Below, piece by piece: positions 1-9,400 of a DNA stretch of 64,000 nt. The DNA is from Chrysogorgia sp. JL179-B06 (taxonomy: Eukaryota; Cnidaria; Anthozoa; Scleralcyonacea; Chrysogorgiidae), in assembly GCA_035772405.1 (NCBI GenBank), contig JAYKKM010000382.1, positions 55,001-119,000 on the forward strand. The letters are read 5' to 3'. How positions within the stretch are numbered: the stretch's first letter is position 1; every line of letters starts with the position of its first letter. The position numbers were made by a program, and so were the translations under genes. Under the pieces are notes generated by a model that had not been told where the DNA came from, did no database searches, and saw only the letters and a program-made list of their open reading frames with translations.

Positions 1-20
1 TTATTTTGGGACACCCGGTG

Positions 21-80
21 TATAAACCAAGCGCTGAGAAATTATTCCAAAAAAAATCCATTACAAATGGCAGCCATTTT
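21..80 (+). repeat. Dispersed repeat, copy 1
   Basis: About 60 bp starting tataaaccaagcgctgagaa recurs almost unchanged at 22,972-23,030, just outside the giant palindromic element. Both copies run into the same 'caaatggcagccat' motif. It is a dispersed repeat of unknown class, and nothing in it looks coding. Confidence 0.6.
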
Positions 81-361
81 GAGTTTTTGTTTTCATGGTG
101 CCATTAATTACACTCTTCTCACAATTATTTAATGCGGTAATTTGTCATGTATATAATAAAGTAGTTTACAGATTTTGATTTAGTTTATTCGTTTCGGAGA
201 GACGAATACAGCCGAACGAGGCATGGGACGAGCAACCTGTGACGTATGCGATTAATCGAAAAACCTTTATTCAAATGGCAAATCCAAACACAACATATCT
301 ATCTGGCATTTCTTCTCGCTTTGATGATAACTGCACAACAGAACACGAGCAAATATACACT

Positions 362-897
362 GTAAAGGCGGATTTCCAGTCCTCGCACGAAGCGACTCGC
401 AGCTCGCTGCAGGTACTCGCATGGTTTCCACTGTATTTCCGCCACATGCAGCTCGTTGCGACAACTCGCGGGGTTTCAAGACTGATGAAGCGATAGCCGA
501 GTTTTTTTTAACCAACTTTAATTCCACGTGTTTGGATATCCTGATGAAGCACTCTTCTGAGTGTTTCAGATATAGAACCTCAAACAAATCGGCATTTACA
601 ACAAAATCGAGGTGAAAGTTCGATTAATTTATGTAATTTCTTCCTTAATATCTATGCAAGTTAACCATCGACACGCGGTAATGATTAATTCCTTTGTGTA
701 GTTTTCGCCATGAATTACTAATGATTTGAAATGTTGAAATAATTTGTTTTGATTGGTTATATTTACTGCGAGTACTTGCCACGAGTAAAAAAATAGTTCA
801 AAATTTCCAACTATATATTTGCCGCGAGGGCTAAAACACTCGCAGCGAGCTTGCGAATACTCGCAGAGAGCTGCGAGTACTGGAAATCCGCCTTTAC
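362..897. mobile_element. Short terminal-inverted-repeat element (MITE-like)
   Basis: The sequence opens with GTAAAGGCGGATTTCCAGT and closes with its exact reverse complement at 879-897. Sub-terminal 'ctcgcagctcg' motifs recur on both sides in opposite orientation. The interior has only short ORFs and no transposase. The ends resemble non-autonomous DNA transposon termini. I could not confirm a clean target-site duplication. Confidence 0.6.
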
Positions 898-1389
898 TCT
901 AATGTGCGACTTCCCGTCCTTAAGTTGCGTCAAATAGCATGTATTGGTTACCTTTTGTAATATGCGGAAATATTTAGCAAGGAAATCAAAACAGTGCTTT
1001 TGGTCCAGATTTAAAGAGAGAGATATCGGAAACAAAATGTCATGAAATAACGTATCTACTATCTTGTCATCAATATACAGAAAGCTAAAAACTGTTGATC
1101 GTTTATATGCATATTAAATATTCGACGAATCGCTAAATAATCAAGAGATGAGATTTCCTACAGCTCAGTCGATATTAGTAAGATAGAAGGAACAAGATTT
1201 CTCCTTGTCACGAAAACAAACCAACACAAAAAAACGCCCATTGTAGAATAAATCATGGCTGCATTAACTTTTTTGTCTATATATTCTATATCTTTTCACC
1301 AATTTTCATATTATTATGATGTTATATGTATTTCACCTTACTACATACTATTGTTGAAATATGTAAATCCATTATACTTTTTAACTTAA
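898..1389. other. No feature recognised
   Basis: A+T-rich spacer. The ORFs here are short and show no family resemblance, and I see no RNA gene or clear repeat. Confidence 0.4.
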
Positions 1390-2500
1390 AGGTGGGTTAC
1401 AGTCCCTTCTGCGCATGTGCGGGGTTTGTTTACGTTTTGCTTGTTTTGTTTATGTTAGGAGACTCCACACCGGAAATGGCTGCTATATTATTAAGCGCGT
1501 TGTTTTTATCGCAAGCTGGATTCAAGTCCTTTGATATCGAATCTTGGATCTACTTTGCTATTGGATCCAGCTATACGTTAAGATACAATACTAGACTGGT
1601 AGAGATGCCTTTAAAGACTAAACCAGCCCTGGACTAAACTGTATTTATTTCACACGCACGATCCGACATGGCGAAAATCCTGGTCAATTTCTACGGCTAC
1701 TATGCTTCGAAAACCTCTGGGGAATCGCCGCCGAATCGAAGAATCAGTTCATTTTGATAAGCATTTCATAAAATACAACAAACCTTTGACCATTTAAAGG
1801 CCTTCCATGTTCTTTAAGATACAGTAAACTCGCACGGCTTTAGAGTTTTTTTTTACTGACATGACAATACATATAATCCGACGACCGACTTCGATTTTAA
1901 ACATACTATAAATACACCACACTATAATAAGGTACATATATAAAGTAATATATATATATACTGAAGTTCTTTTTTCTTGCTTGAGACTTTTACTACTGAA
2001 AGAGAGCGCTTGTTTGCATTTTATAAAAATATGCTTGACATTGCCTTCGGTGTTGTTAGAGATTACCGTTTACGTATACACACCGCGGCTAAAAAATCGA
2101 CATCAGAGCATGTATTAAAGAACATGGAAGGCCTTTAAAGGGTCAAAGATTTGTTGTATTTTATAAAATGCTTACCAGAATATTAAAATTGATTATTTGG
2201 TGGCATCTACGTAGTCTTGGTGTCTCGCCACTTCATTGTTCATATTTAATCAATTATTTTCTAATTTGAATTTCTTCCATGTCGTGTGTGTGAAATAAAT
2301 ACAGTTTATCTCTACCAGCGTAGCAAAATAGATTGGAATTCGAAATCAAAGGATTTAAATCACCATATTGTTCTACACGCCTGTGATAAAAACAACGCAC
2401 TTATATAGCAGCCATTTCCGGTGTGGAGTCTCCAGCATAAACAAAACAAGCAAAACGTAAACAAACCCCGCACATGCGCAGAAGGGACTGTAACCCACCT
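1390..2500. mobile_element. 1.1-kb foldback element flanked by TTAA
   Basis: TTAA at 1,386-1,389 and 2,501-2,504 flanks an element starting AGGTGGGTTACAGTCCCTTC and ending with its reverse complement. The inverted repeat is long. The segment at 1,390-1,820 pairs, with gaps, with 2,115-2,500, including an inner match around 'ggccttccatgttctt'. Only about 300 bp in the middle is unpaired. The 103-residue ORF in the left arm has no recognisable domain. TTAA duplication is typical of piggyBac- and Kolobok-type elements. This copy is non-autonomous. Confidence 0.75.
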
Positions 2501-2849
2501 TTAAAGGATATTGGCAACAAAAAATAAATACTTTTTATATCAAAGTATTGTATGTAACGATTTCACAGAGGTAGAGGGCAAACGTAAAAGGTAAAAGTCA
2601 TAAAATAGTCATTCGGACCTCTAGGGATTACCTAGGTCTCGAGTAGCCCGCGGGACGGAGCTTGTACAGCCTGCGAAGCAGGCGTTTAGGCCGATTGGGG
2701 GAGGGTTGCACGAAAGACCCATGTTTTTGGATTTCTACGTCCGCCAGAGGACGCTAAATTCTGATTGGTTAACTCAACTCATTGGTATTCAGGGGTTTCC
2801 TGTCAGGAAATAAACATTTAAAAATGGCGACTTTAGAAAAACCGTGTTG

Positions 2850-3023
2850 GTAGATTATTTTCTTTCGAAAGCTTTAACCGATCTTCAGTTCGTTGCTGGT
2901 CATAGCTTTAAATTAAAACAGGAACAAAAAGTCGCTACGAGGGAGCTTCTGCCAGGAAAATATGTTTTGATGGTATTACCAACGGGATTTGGCAAGAGTT
3001 TGATTATCAATCATCGATATTAA
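2850..3023 (+). pseudogene. RecQ-type helicase N-terminal remnant
   Basis: A 57-codon open stretch holds an aromatic Q-motif-like start, a 'KQEQ' segment and the Walker A motif 'LPTGFGKSLI', as in RecQ-family superfamily 2 helicases. It stops right after motif I, so no DEAH box or later motif exists here. An ATG about 27 bp upstream (2,824) is out of frame with it and soon meets a stop. It is a broken fragment. RecQ-like helicases are often multi-copy in cnidarian genomes and some are transposon-borne, which is background knowledge and not shown by this sequence. Confidence 0.6.
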
Positions 3024-3127
3024 TCAATCATTTATTATCAGTCGGCAGGGGAAGCAGCTATTATTGTGATTTCTACCTTTCCCTTGTCTTCAGGTGTTTC
3101 AACAATGCTCTCTGGGCCTTCGGAGAA

Positions 3128-3547
3128 TTACTTCGACGTTTCAGAATAGAGAGACTTACGGCTAAACGTATATAAGTGATGGTTTCTAGTAGCTATGTTG
3201 TCTTGCATATGAAATTTCTTGGCCAAATCCATTCTGGAGTTACGGTGTTCGGTAGTCAGATGTCGCTTCATTTTATCAGGGCTATTAATGTTATCGGTTG
3301 GTAGAACATTGCTGTCTCCTTCTTTCGCATGTGTTAATACTGATTTCATAAAGTTATAAAGTTCAAAAGCATTTCTTATTATTTCTGCCGCAAGACCTAA
3401 AAACCGCTCGAAGAAAGTTTCACTGCGTAGTAATGCAAAGCCGATTGATTTACAAGCCTCAGCCAGAATAAACTCTGTGCTTCCATGTCTACACGATTGC
3501 TTGAATACATTTTCAAAATAAATCTTGTTTCCACCAGATGTAGTCAA
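3128..3547 (-). CDS. Hypothetical 139-codon ORF inside the helicase-bearing element
   Basis: The longest ORF of the element lies opposite the helicase fragment. The predicted peptide is mixed polar and helical, with one CRHGS segment and no signal peptide, membrane segment or motif I can assign. It sits between the inverted arms, so it may be a decayed element gene. It could equally be a chance ORF. I do not recognise it. Confidence 0.25.
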   Translation of the reverse strand: MTTSGGNKIYFENVFKQSCRHGSTEFILAEACKSIGFALLRSETFFERFLGLAAEIIRNAFELYNFMKSVLTHAKEGDSNVLPTDNINSPDKMKRHLTTEHRNSRMDLAKKFHMQDNIATRNHHLYTFSRKSLYSETSK

Positions 3548-4071
3548 GCTTTTTACGGAGTTTCAGACATGGATATTTCACGATTCGGCCCGAAGTGAAA
3601 TGTTTTAATCATCGAGGAAAGCCCGCTAGTTGCTGATTGGTTGTTTTTGACAGTTTTTCCTGTGTGCGGCGGAAATCCAAAATCGTGGGTCTTTCGTGCA
3701 GGCGTTCCCTCCTCCCTTCACAACATCGCCTTTCCGCTTTCCACCTCCCCCTATAACGCCGCCACGCAGGCTAGAGCTTGTAGGGGGTCGTCAAGTTGTT
3801 ATCTTTTATGGCACGAGTGAAGCAGAATAAAAGCCATGGAACATAACGTTACAGGAACACTATATCAACGTTTCCATTGCTCCAAAACACTATAAATTTA
3901 GATACAGAATGAATTGTAATTGACGGTGTTGAGCGTAGCGGTGGTGCAGCACAGTTTTCGGACGAAGCCGCTAACCATATATATATATATATATATACAG
4001 AGGCAGGCAATTCGCGGCTTGGATGAAATTCTTGATGGTAGTTTTGACGGATATTCGGAATTCAACTTGGT

Positions 4072-4164
4072 TTAAAAGAAGGTGTCACCGAGTTGGCGAA
4101 GAGCCTCTTGTCGATACAAGTCCGCTCTCCAGACAACAACAGCGCCACCTTTGTCTGCAGGTTT
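4072..4164 (-). pseudogene. Penelope-like reverse transcriptase fragment
   Basis: Minus-strand translation gives a 30-residue stretch opening with KPADKGGAVVVW and ending in a stop. The 'KPADKG..VV' block is typical of Penelope-like element reverse transcriptases, near the start of the RT domain. Nothing else of the RT is in frame nearby, so this is a short dead fragment. It abuts an inverted copy of the MFSD6-like upstream module. Confidence 0.65.
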
Positions 4165-4189
4165 TGGCAACGAGAAGCTCTCAACACTT

Positions 4190-4375
4190 TTTTATATCAG
4201 AGATACCTTGTTATGCTGAAATTTTAGATGAGATTCCTTTCCAAAGAATAATGTTGTCTTATTCAGATTTACATAAATATCTTGTCACAACTGAATGCGT
4301 AACTAACAGCGCCATTCGGCGACATCAAGTAATGAACTTCGCGGGGCGACTGAAAATTTATTAAACGACAACGAA
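4190..4375 (-). repeat. MFSD6-upstream module, inverted copy
   Basis: This is the reverse complement of about 6,230-6,430, the segment directly upstream of the MFSD6-like start codon. It shares ataccttgttatgctgaaat, the 'gacatcaagtaatgaac' stretch and the 'aacgacaacgaaaaa' end. It is one of four copies. The 113-codon ORF across 4,023-4,364 is a by-product of this copy and the adjoining Penelope fragment. Confidence 0.7.
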
Positions 4376-5640
4376 AAATGTAATCTAATATCTGCGATAT
4401 ATCTATATAATATCTGTATAATATCTGAAGTTACTGAAGTTGCTAACTGTCTTACACCAAAATATAGCATAGATATTATAATTAGTGTGCATCAATATGT
4501 AGCATAAAAGCAATTAACATTCCTTTCAAACAACCTATTGTAATAGTTTGAAAGCCCTAGACACCTCTGATATATATACGAAGAATAAAAGTTTTTAAAT
4601 ACTTTCTTTATGCATGCTTTAAAGTTATCTTAGGTGGTGTTTAAGATTTCTTGCTCGCATTTATATATGTGAAAAATTAATCCCGCTTCATACCGAGTTG
4701 ATTTCAAGTGTAAACATATAAACACCGCGTTAATCGCCACAAATTATAAAACCATATTATTTTACGCATCCGTGGCTCAGAGATGTCTATAGGGGCAGGG
4801 CTTTCAAAGTACCACCATATGTTGTTTTAAAGGAATACTAATTAATTTTATGCCAGTTCTGTTTCTTTGTTATACACACTGTATATTTTTTGTTTTTGTT
4901 TAACAAATTTCCAGTCACCCCCGAAGTTCATTTCTTGATGTGGGCGAATGACTGCGTAACTGCATTCAGTTTGTGACAAGATATTTATGAAAATCTGAAG
5001 AGAAATTCAACGAAACTTGAACTTCGCTTCTAAGCGGCTGTCGCTACGGTTTTTTTTTTATATAATTATGTAATTATATATGAATGCTCTGTTCGGGGGG
5101 GGGGGGGGGGGCTAGCCACACGAAGACAATTACAAACTCTCACGCCTTTGGTGTGTTTCTCTGTTTTTATTCTATATATTCTATATATTCTATATATTCT
5201 ATATATTCTATATATTTTATTCTATAAATTATAATGTTTTATTTAATGAAGAGAGCGAGACTGCGTCGCTTATGTGACCGCCCGTAATGCAAGATCACCT
5301 GTGCTCACAGTTCTTCCCATAATAACTTAGTTATTTGTAATAATTTACATCATCATATACAGATTGTACTCAATATTTACAGTCGTTTCAATCTTGTCAA
5401 ACAGTTTAGTTTGAATTTACCCGTCAGCTGTGTTCTCTTACACCGAACTCAACCGATCTCACCTGCCGCAGGAAAGTAACCGCGCCAACAGGAATGGCAT
5501 GCTAAATTTATCCATTTAAGTGCACGAAATATTTTCGCGTCAACTTAACGCTTATGATCATCTGTGAGATCAGGATGTGTAGTGGTGTTTGGATTCAATT
5601 TTAGAATCATGCTCATGCTCATGAAAATGAATCCACATTC
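4376..5640. other. Non-coding stretch with simple repeats and a partial module copy
   Basis: It contains a third, plus-strand copy of the MFSD6-upstream module at about 4,890-5,040 (aacaaatttccagtcacccc through atatttatg). There is also a G homopolymer at about 5,094-5,110 and a 10-bp tandem repeat of tctatatatt at about 5,170-5,220. No gene is recognisable. Confidence 0.55.
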
Positions 5641-6036
5641 TTAAAATCCTTAGAACATGTACTGTAGTTTAATCGAGTGAAATGCTAAATATTACTTGTA
5701 ACATACCCAGAATCTTATCCGGGCATTACCACCACTATATATACAGAACTCGTGTCTAAACTCTCGGCAACGGTCTCCGTATAGCTCAGTGATCAGAGCA
5801 CTGCACTAGCATCGCATGGTCGCAGGTTCAATTCCAGCATGAATTAAGGCCTTGAAGTTGCATTTTTCACAACTGATCCCTGTTTGCAGGTCTTAAAATG
5901 TATATATTCCAACACTCGAAATTTTCCTTCACCATAAATCCTTAGAACATGTAGTTTAATCGAGTGAAATGCCAAATATTACTTGTAATATACCCACAAT
6001 CTTATCCCGGCATTATCACCACTATATATATGGACG
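5641..6036. repeat. About 95-bp direct repeats flanking a SINE
   Basis: The segment 5,641-5,745 (ccttagaacatgtactg through accactatatata) recurs at 5,938-6,036 in the same orientation. The tRNA-like SINE lies between them. Such long flanking repeats are not a SINE target-site duplication, so a tandem duplication with the SINE in one copy is more likely. Confidence 0.65.
5775..5900 (+). mobile_element. tRNA-derived SINE
   Basis: A tRNA-like head carries an A-box-like TAGCTCAGTGATCAGAGC and a B-box GGTTCAATTCC at typical spacing. A non-tRNA body follows ('ccttgaagttgcatttttcac'). The 3' half cannot close a normal acceptor stem, so it is a SINE rather than a functional tRNA gene. Related heads occur near 36,245 and 44,600. 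Confidence 0.65.
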
Positions 6037-6229
6037 TGGTGACGACCATCGTGTAAACACTCAAACGAGTTTATTCGTAGACGGGATCCAACATAACCAG
6101 CTAGCCCCCCCTGAACAGAGAGCATTCATGCCTAATTACAGAATTATAGTAAGAACTATAGCGATAGCGATAGCAATAGAAGCGAAGTTTAAGTTTTGTA
6201 TAGAAGAAAAAATATAGAAGAAATATTAT

Positions 6230-6433
6230 ATTGATATTTTTCGTTGTCGTTTAACAAATTTCCAGTCACCCCGCAAGGTTTATTTCCTGATGTGGCGGAA
6301 TGACGCTTTTTGTTACGCAGGCATTCAGTTGTGACAAGATATTTATGCAAATCTGAAACGAACATTCTTTCTTTGGAAAGGAATCATTTAAAATTTCAGC
6401 ATAACAAGGTATCTTTGATATAAGTGTAGTAAC
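6230..6433 (+). promoter_or_regulatory. 5' flanking/5' UTR module of the MFSD6-like gene
   Basis: This segment directly precedes the ATG at 6,434. It recurs at 4,190-4,375 (inverted), about 4,890-5,040 and 26,590-26,756, the last also in front of an MFSD6-like start. Its repeated link to the gene suggests 5' UTR or promoter DNA that was copied with the locus. No TATA box or initiator is obvious, so the role is inference. Confidence 0.4.
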
Positions 6434-9400
6434 ATGGTATCTTTCTCGTGGCCGTTGAAAACTTTTGCGTTGAGATGGATTATTTTCTTCTTTTTGTCAA
6501 GTGTGGCGTCCTTTCAGGAATATTATGCATTGTACCTGAAGCAATTAGGTTTCACTGTAAAACAAATCGGGTTCACAACTCTCGGCGGAGCGCATGTTAT
6601 ATTTGTCCCTCTCATTGGAGTTTTAGCTGATCGATATCGAGCAAGAAAATTGGTTTTACTTGTATGCCTTCTTGCACTTATTCTGCTGTCGTTGGCGCCT
6701 CTTACAGTGCTGCCCAAGGTCATACACGGCACCTGTAATACAACAAAAAGTGATCATTTAAATAATGGGACAAACGACTTCTTGAACACCACCTTGTTGG
6801 TTAAAAATATCTCCGATTTTTCGCCCAAAACATACAAGAATACTCCAAGTTTGAAATTATCAGCACATTATTCAGTCCTCTCAGTCTCAGATAATCAGTC
6901 TTTCCTCGTGAACCGAACGGCGAACCCATTGAAACGGAAAGCCTATGTCTCGAGTTATTCATTCGTATTTCTGCTGATGGTTTTGATTAGAGGGCTATAT
7001 CTCATCCTGCATATATCCACTGTATCGCTGTATAACGTGGCTGTCATGACGCACCTCAAGAAAGAGAGAGGGAACTACGGTTCGTACTATTGTTGGGGAC
7101 AACTTGGATGTTGTATATCTTTGTTTGCCGTCGGCATGATCGCGTCGTACGTAAAGAACACAGTTTGTGGTCAGGTCATGTATGGATACTTCGTAGCTTT
7201 TCCATTCGTAGCCATTACTATGAGTTTGTCGCTTGTTGCTCTCCCATGGATCTTTTTTGAATATCTCGAACATCGTGTAATCAACTGGGCCGAAGTGAAA
7301 AGTGTTGTGTTTAGCAGACACTATATGTTCATACTATTAATTAGTTTTTATTCTGGCTGCTGTTATTCATTTCAATATTACTGGGAGTATTGGTACATCG
7401 CTAAGCTTTCTGGAAGCCCGAAAGTCATGGCGGTTGCAGGCTTAATTCGTCGACCTCTTGCAGTAATCTGGTTTCTTTCGGCAGGGAAGCTTATAAACAG
7501 ACTTGGTGACCTTCGAACCATGGCGATAGCCCTATTTATCTTCGCAGTTTGTGAGATTTCTTTGTCCTTTATTCAACTACCCTGGCTAATTCTGACTATC
7601 GATATTTTCCATCCGGCAGCATTTGCTTTTTCATATTCGGCGATAAACGTCCATTTTTCAAAAACCGGATCAAAGGCCTCTTCTGCTGTAGTATTAGGTA
7701 AGGAAGTAAAATTAAAAATTAATGCTATCGATATTCAAGAAATTGGTCAATGCTTATAGCAGAGGAAATTCCTCAAATATCGTGTTCAAACATAATAATC
7801 AATCATATACCGACGTTATATCCTCCATAAGAAACTAGTTAGAACATCTATTGTTCTGAAATTGAAGCCGGAAATAGCTCACGACCGCCATATTGTAGAG
7901 ACCGCCTTTGGAACCGTTTTTTTAATAATAACAAGACGCCCGCTAGGCGTTAACTCGGGTAACTTGAGCTAGTGGCTAGTTGAAAGACATTGTAGGCAAA
8001 TTCAGCGATTTAAATTCAATATACACAATGCAAATCTATATTTATAGGTACAATGGTACATGTAATGATATATAGCAGCTGTGAATGCAGTGGTGGTTAA
8101 ATTTTCCATCATTGCAAACCCATAACATAGTGTTGGCCAACGGCTTTGATTATATGAAAGTGAGTTGGCTCGGTATCCAAGCTGGTTCACTGAGAAGTCT
8201 GTCCTGCCAAACGATCGGGCCTGTTTGCTGACCCAATTCAGTTCTAGCCAACCGGGTCAGTTTGACATGCAAGTAAGCCGGTCTGTGCTCATGGTAATAA
8301 CAATTTATCTGGTCAGTCCATCAAACAGGTTCAGTTTGAGCATGCATTAAATCAGTTAATCTTTTTCTCAGTGTATAAGGCGATAGCAGTACATCAAACC
8401 ATCTAGCTGGTAGTAGCAAGGTGTCATAAGCTATTATAAAACAGTTTAAAGAAATGTAATTCAAAATATTTATTTCTTTGTGAAGTTATATAACATTCTG
8501 AACCCCAGTAAACATATTCATAATTTTAGCATATTTATTATTTGAGAGGCTTTATACTCCAGTGGGCCAGCTGGCTAATTGTAATATCAAGACAGGTTAC
8601 TGTCTCTGTTTGCGAGCCAACGTACTCGCTTTCCATGTAGTCGAGGCCAAAATTCGGTTCGAAAAGTATGTATCTGGCTGTACAGACCAAGTAACAGTTT
8701 GCAAATGGTGTGCTTGTGAGTCAGTCTGGCAAGTGGGCTAGCCTGCCTCATGTAATATCAGGACAAATTACTGTTTTGGTAATAGCGAGCCAGCTTCATG
8801 CGGTCATTCCTCCATGTACCATGCATTCGCATATAATATGAACAATCGATACAAACTTACTGACAACCCAGAACATTTTGGAGCCCCATTTAAGCTTAGA
8901 GGTAATATATCAAGTGAAACAGGGTAAAATTCAATAGCAACATTGAATAGTCAACATAAATATGAAATTATACCTACTTTTAAATTAATAATAGTACTTG
9001 GTATATATTAAACAATAAACTGTAGCATCGACTTTATTTTGTATAACATAATAATAAACAATACAGGTAAGAAAGCTTATAAAAATATTACAGTTACCTC
9101 AGAACAGTTAACATATTTCCATACAGCATTCATATGTTGAGTCTCATATTAAATTCTTAAACATTTAGTAGACAAAAAGCGTATGGAAACAGATAATTTG
9201 ATCGAGTAGTGGTTCTTGAAATCACAGACTAACCCGTTTCGAAAGCGATCGGGATTGTGAGCGTATAAAAGATCAAAATACTTGCCAGCCACATCTTGAT
9301 CCAAGGCGATTCTGTCTTCTTCATCTTCAACTCGTTTTCTGTCCTTTTCAACCTGTGACTCATTTTTCAACACCTCTCCACTGTTTTCAAGTGCAATATA

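Larger units (their letters stand above)
2650..3795. mobile_element. Degenerate inverted-repeat segment carrying a helicase remnant
   Basis: The left end (about 2,655-2,745, including gcacgaaagacccatg) pairs in inverted orientation with about 3,668-3,785, including cgtgggtctttcgtgc. The arms are G+C-richer than their surroundings and clearly diverged. A RecQ-type helicase fragment lies inside on the plus strand and a 139-codon ORF on the minus strand. The ends are not sharp enough to define termini or a target-site duplication. Confidence 0.5.

Noticed and set aside
4023..4364. 113-codon plus-strand ORF
   Set aside because: It is the antisense of a Penelope RT fragment fused to an inverted copy of the MFSD6-upstream module.
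5775..5850. Functional tRNA gene
   Set aside because: The A- and B-boxes are present but the acceptor stem does not close and a SINE body follows.
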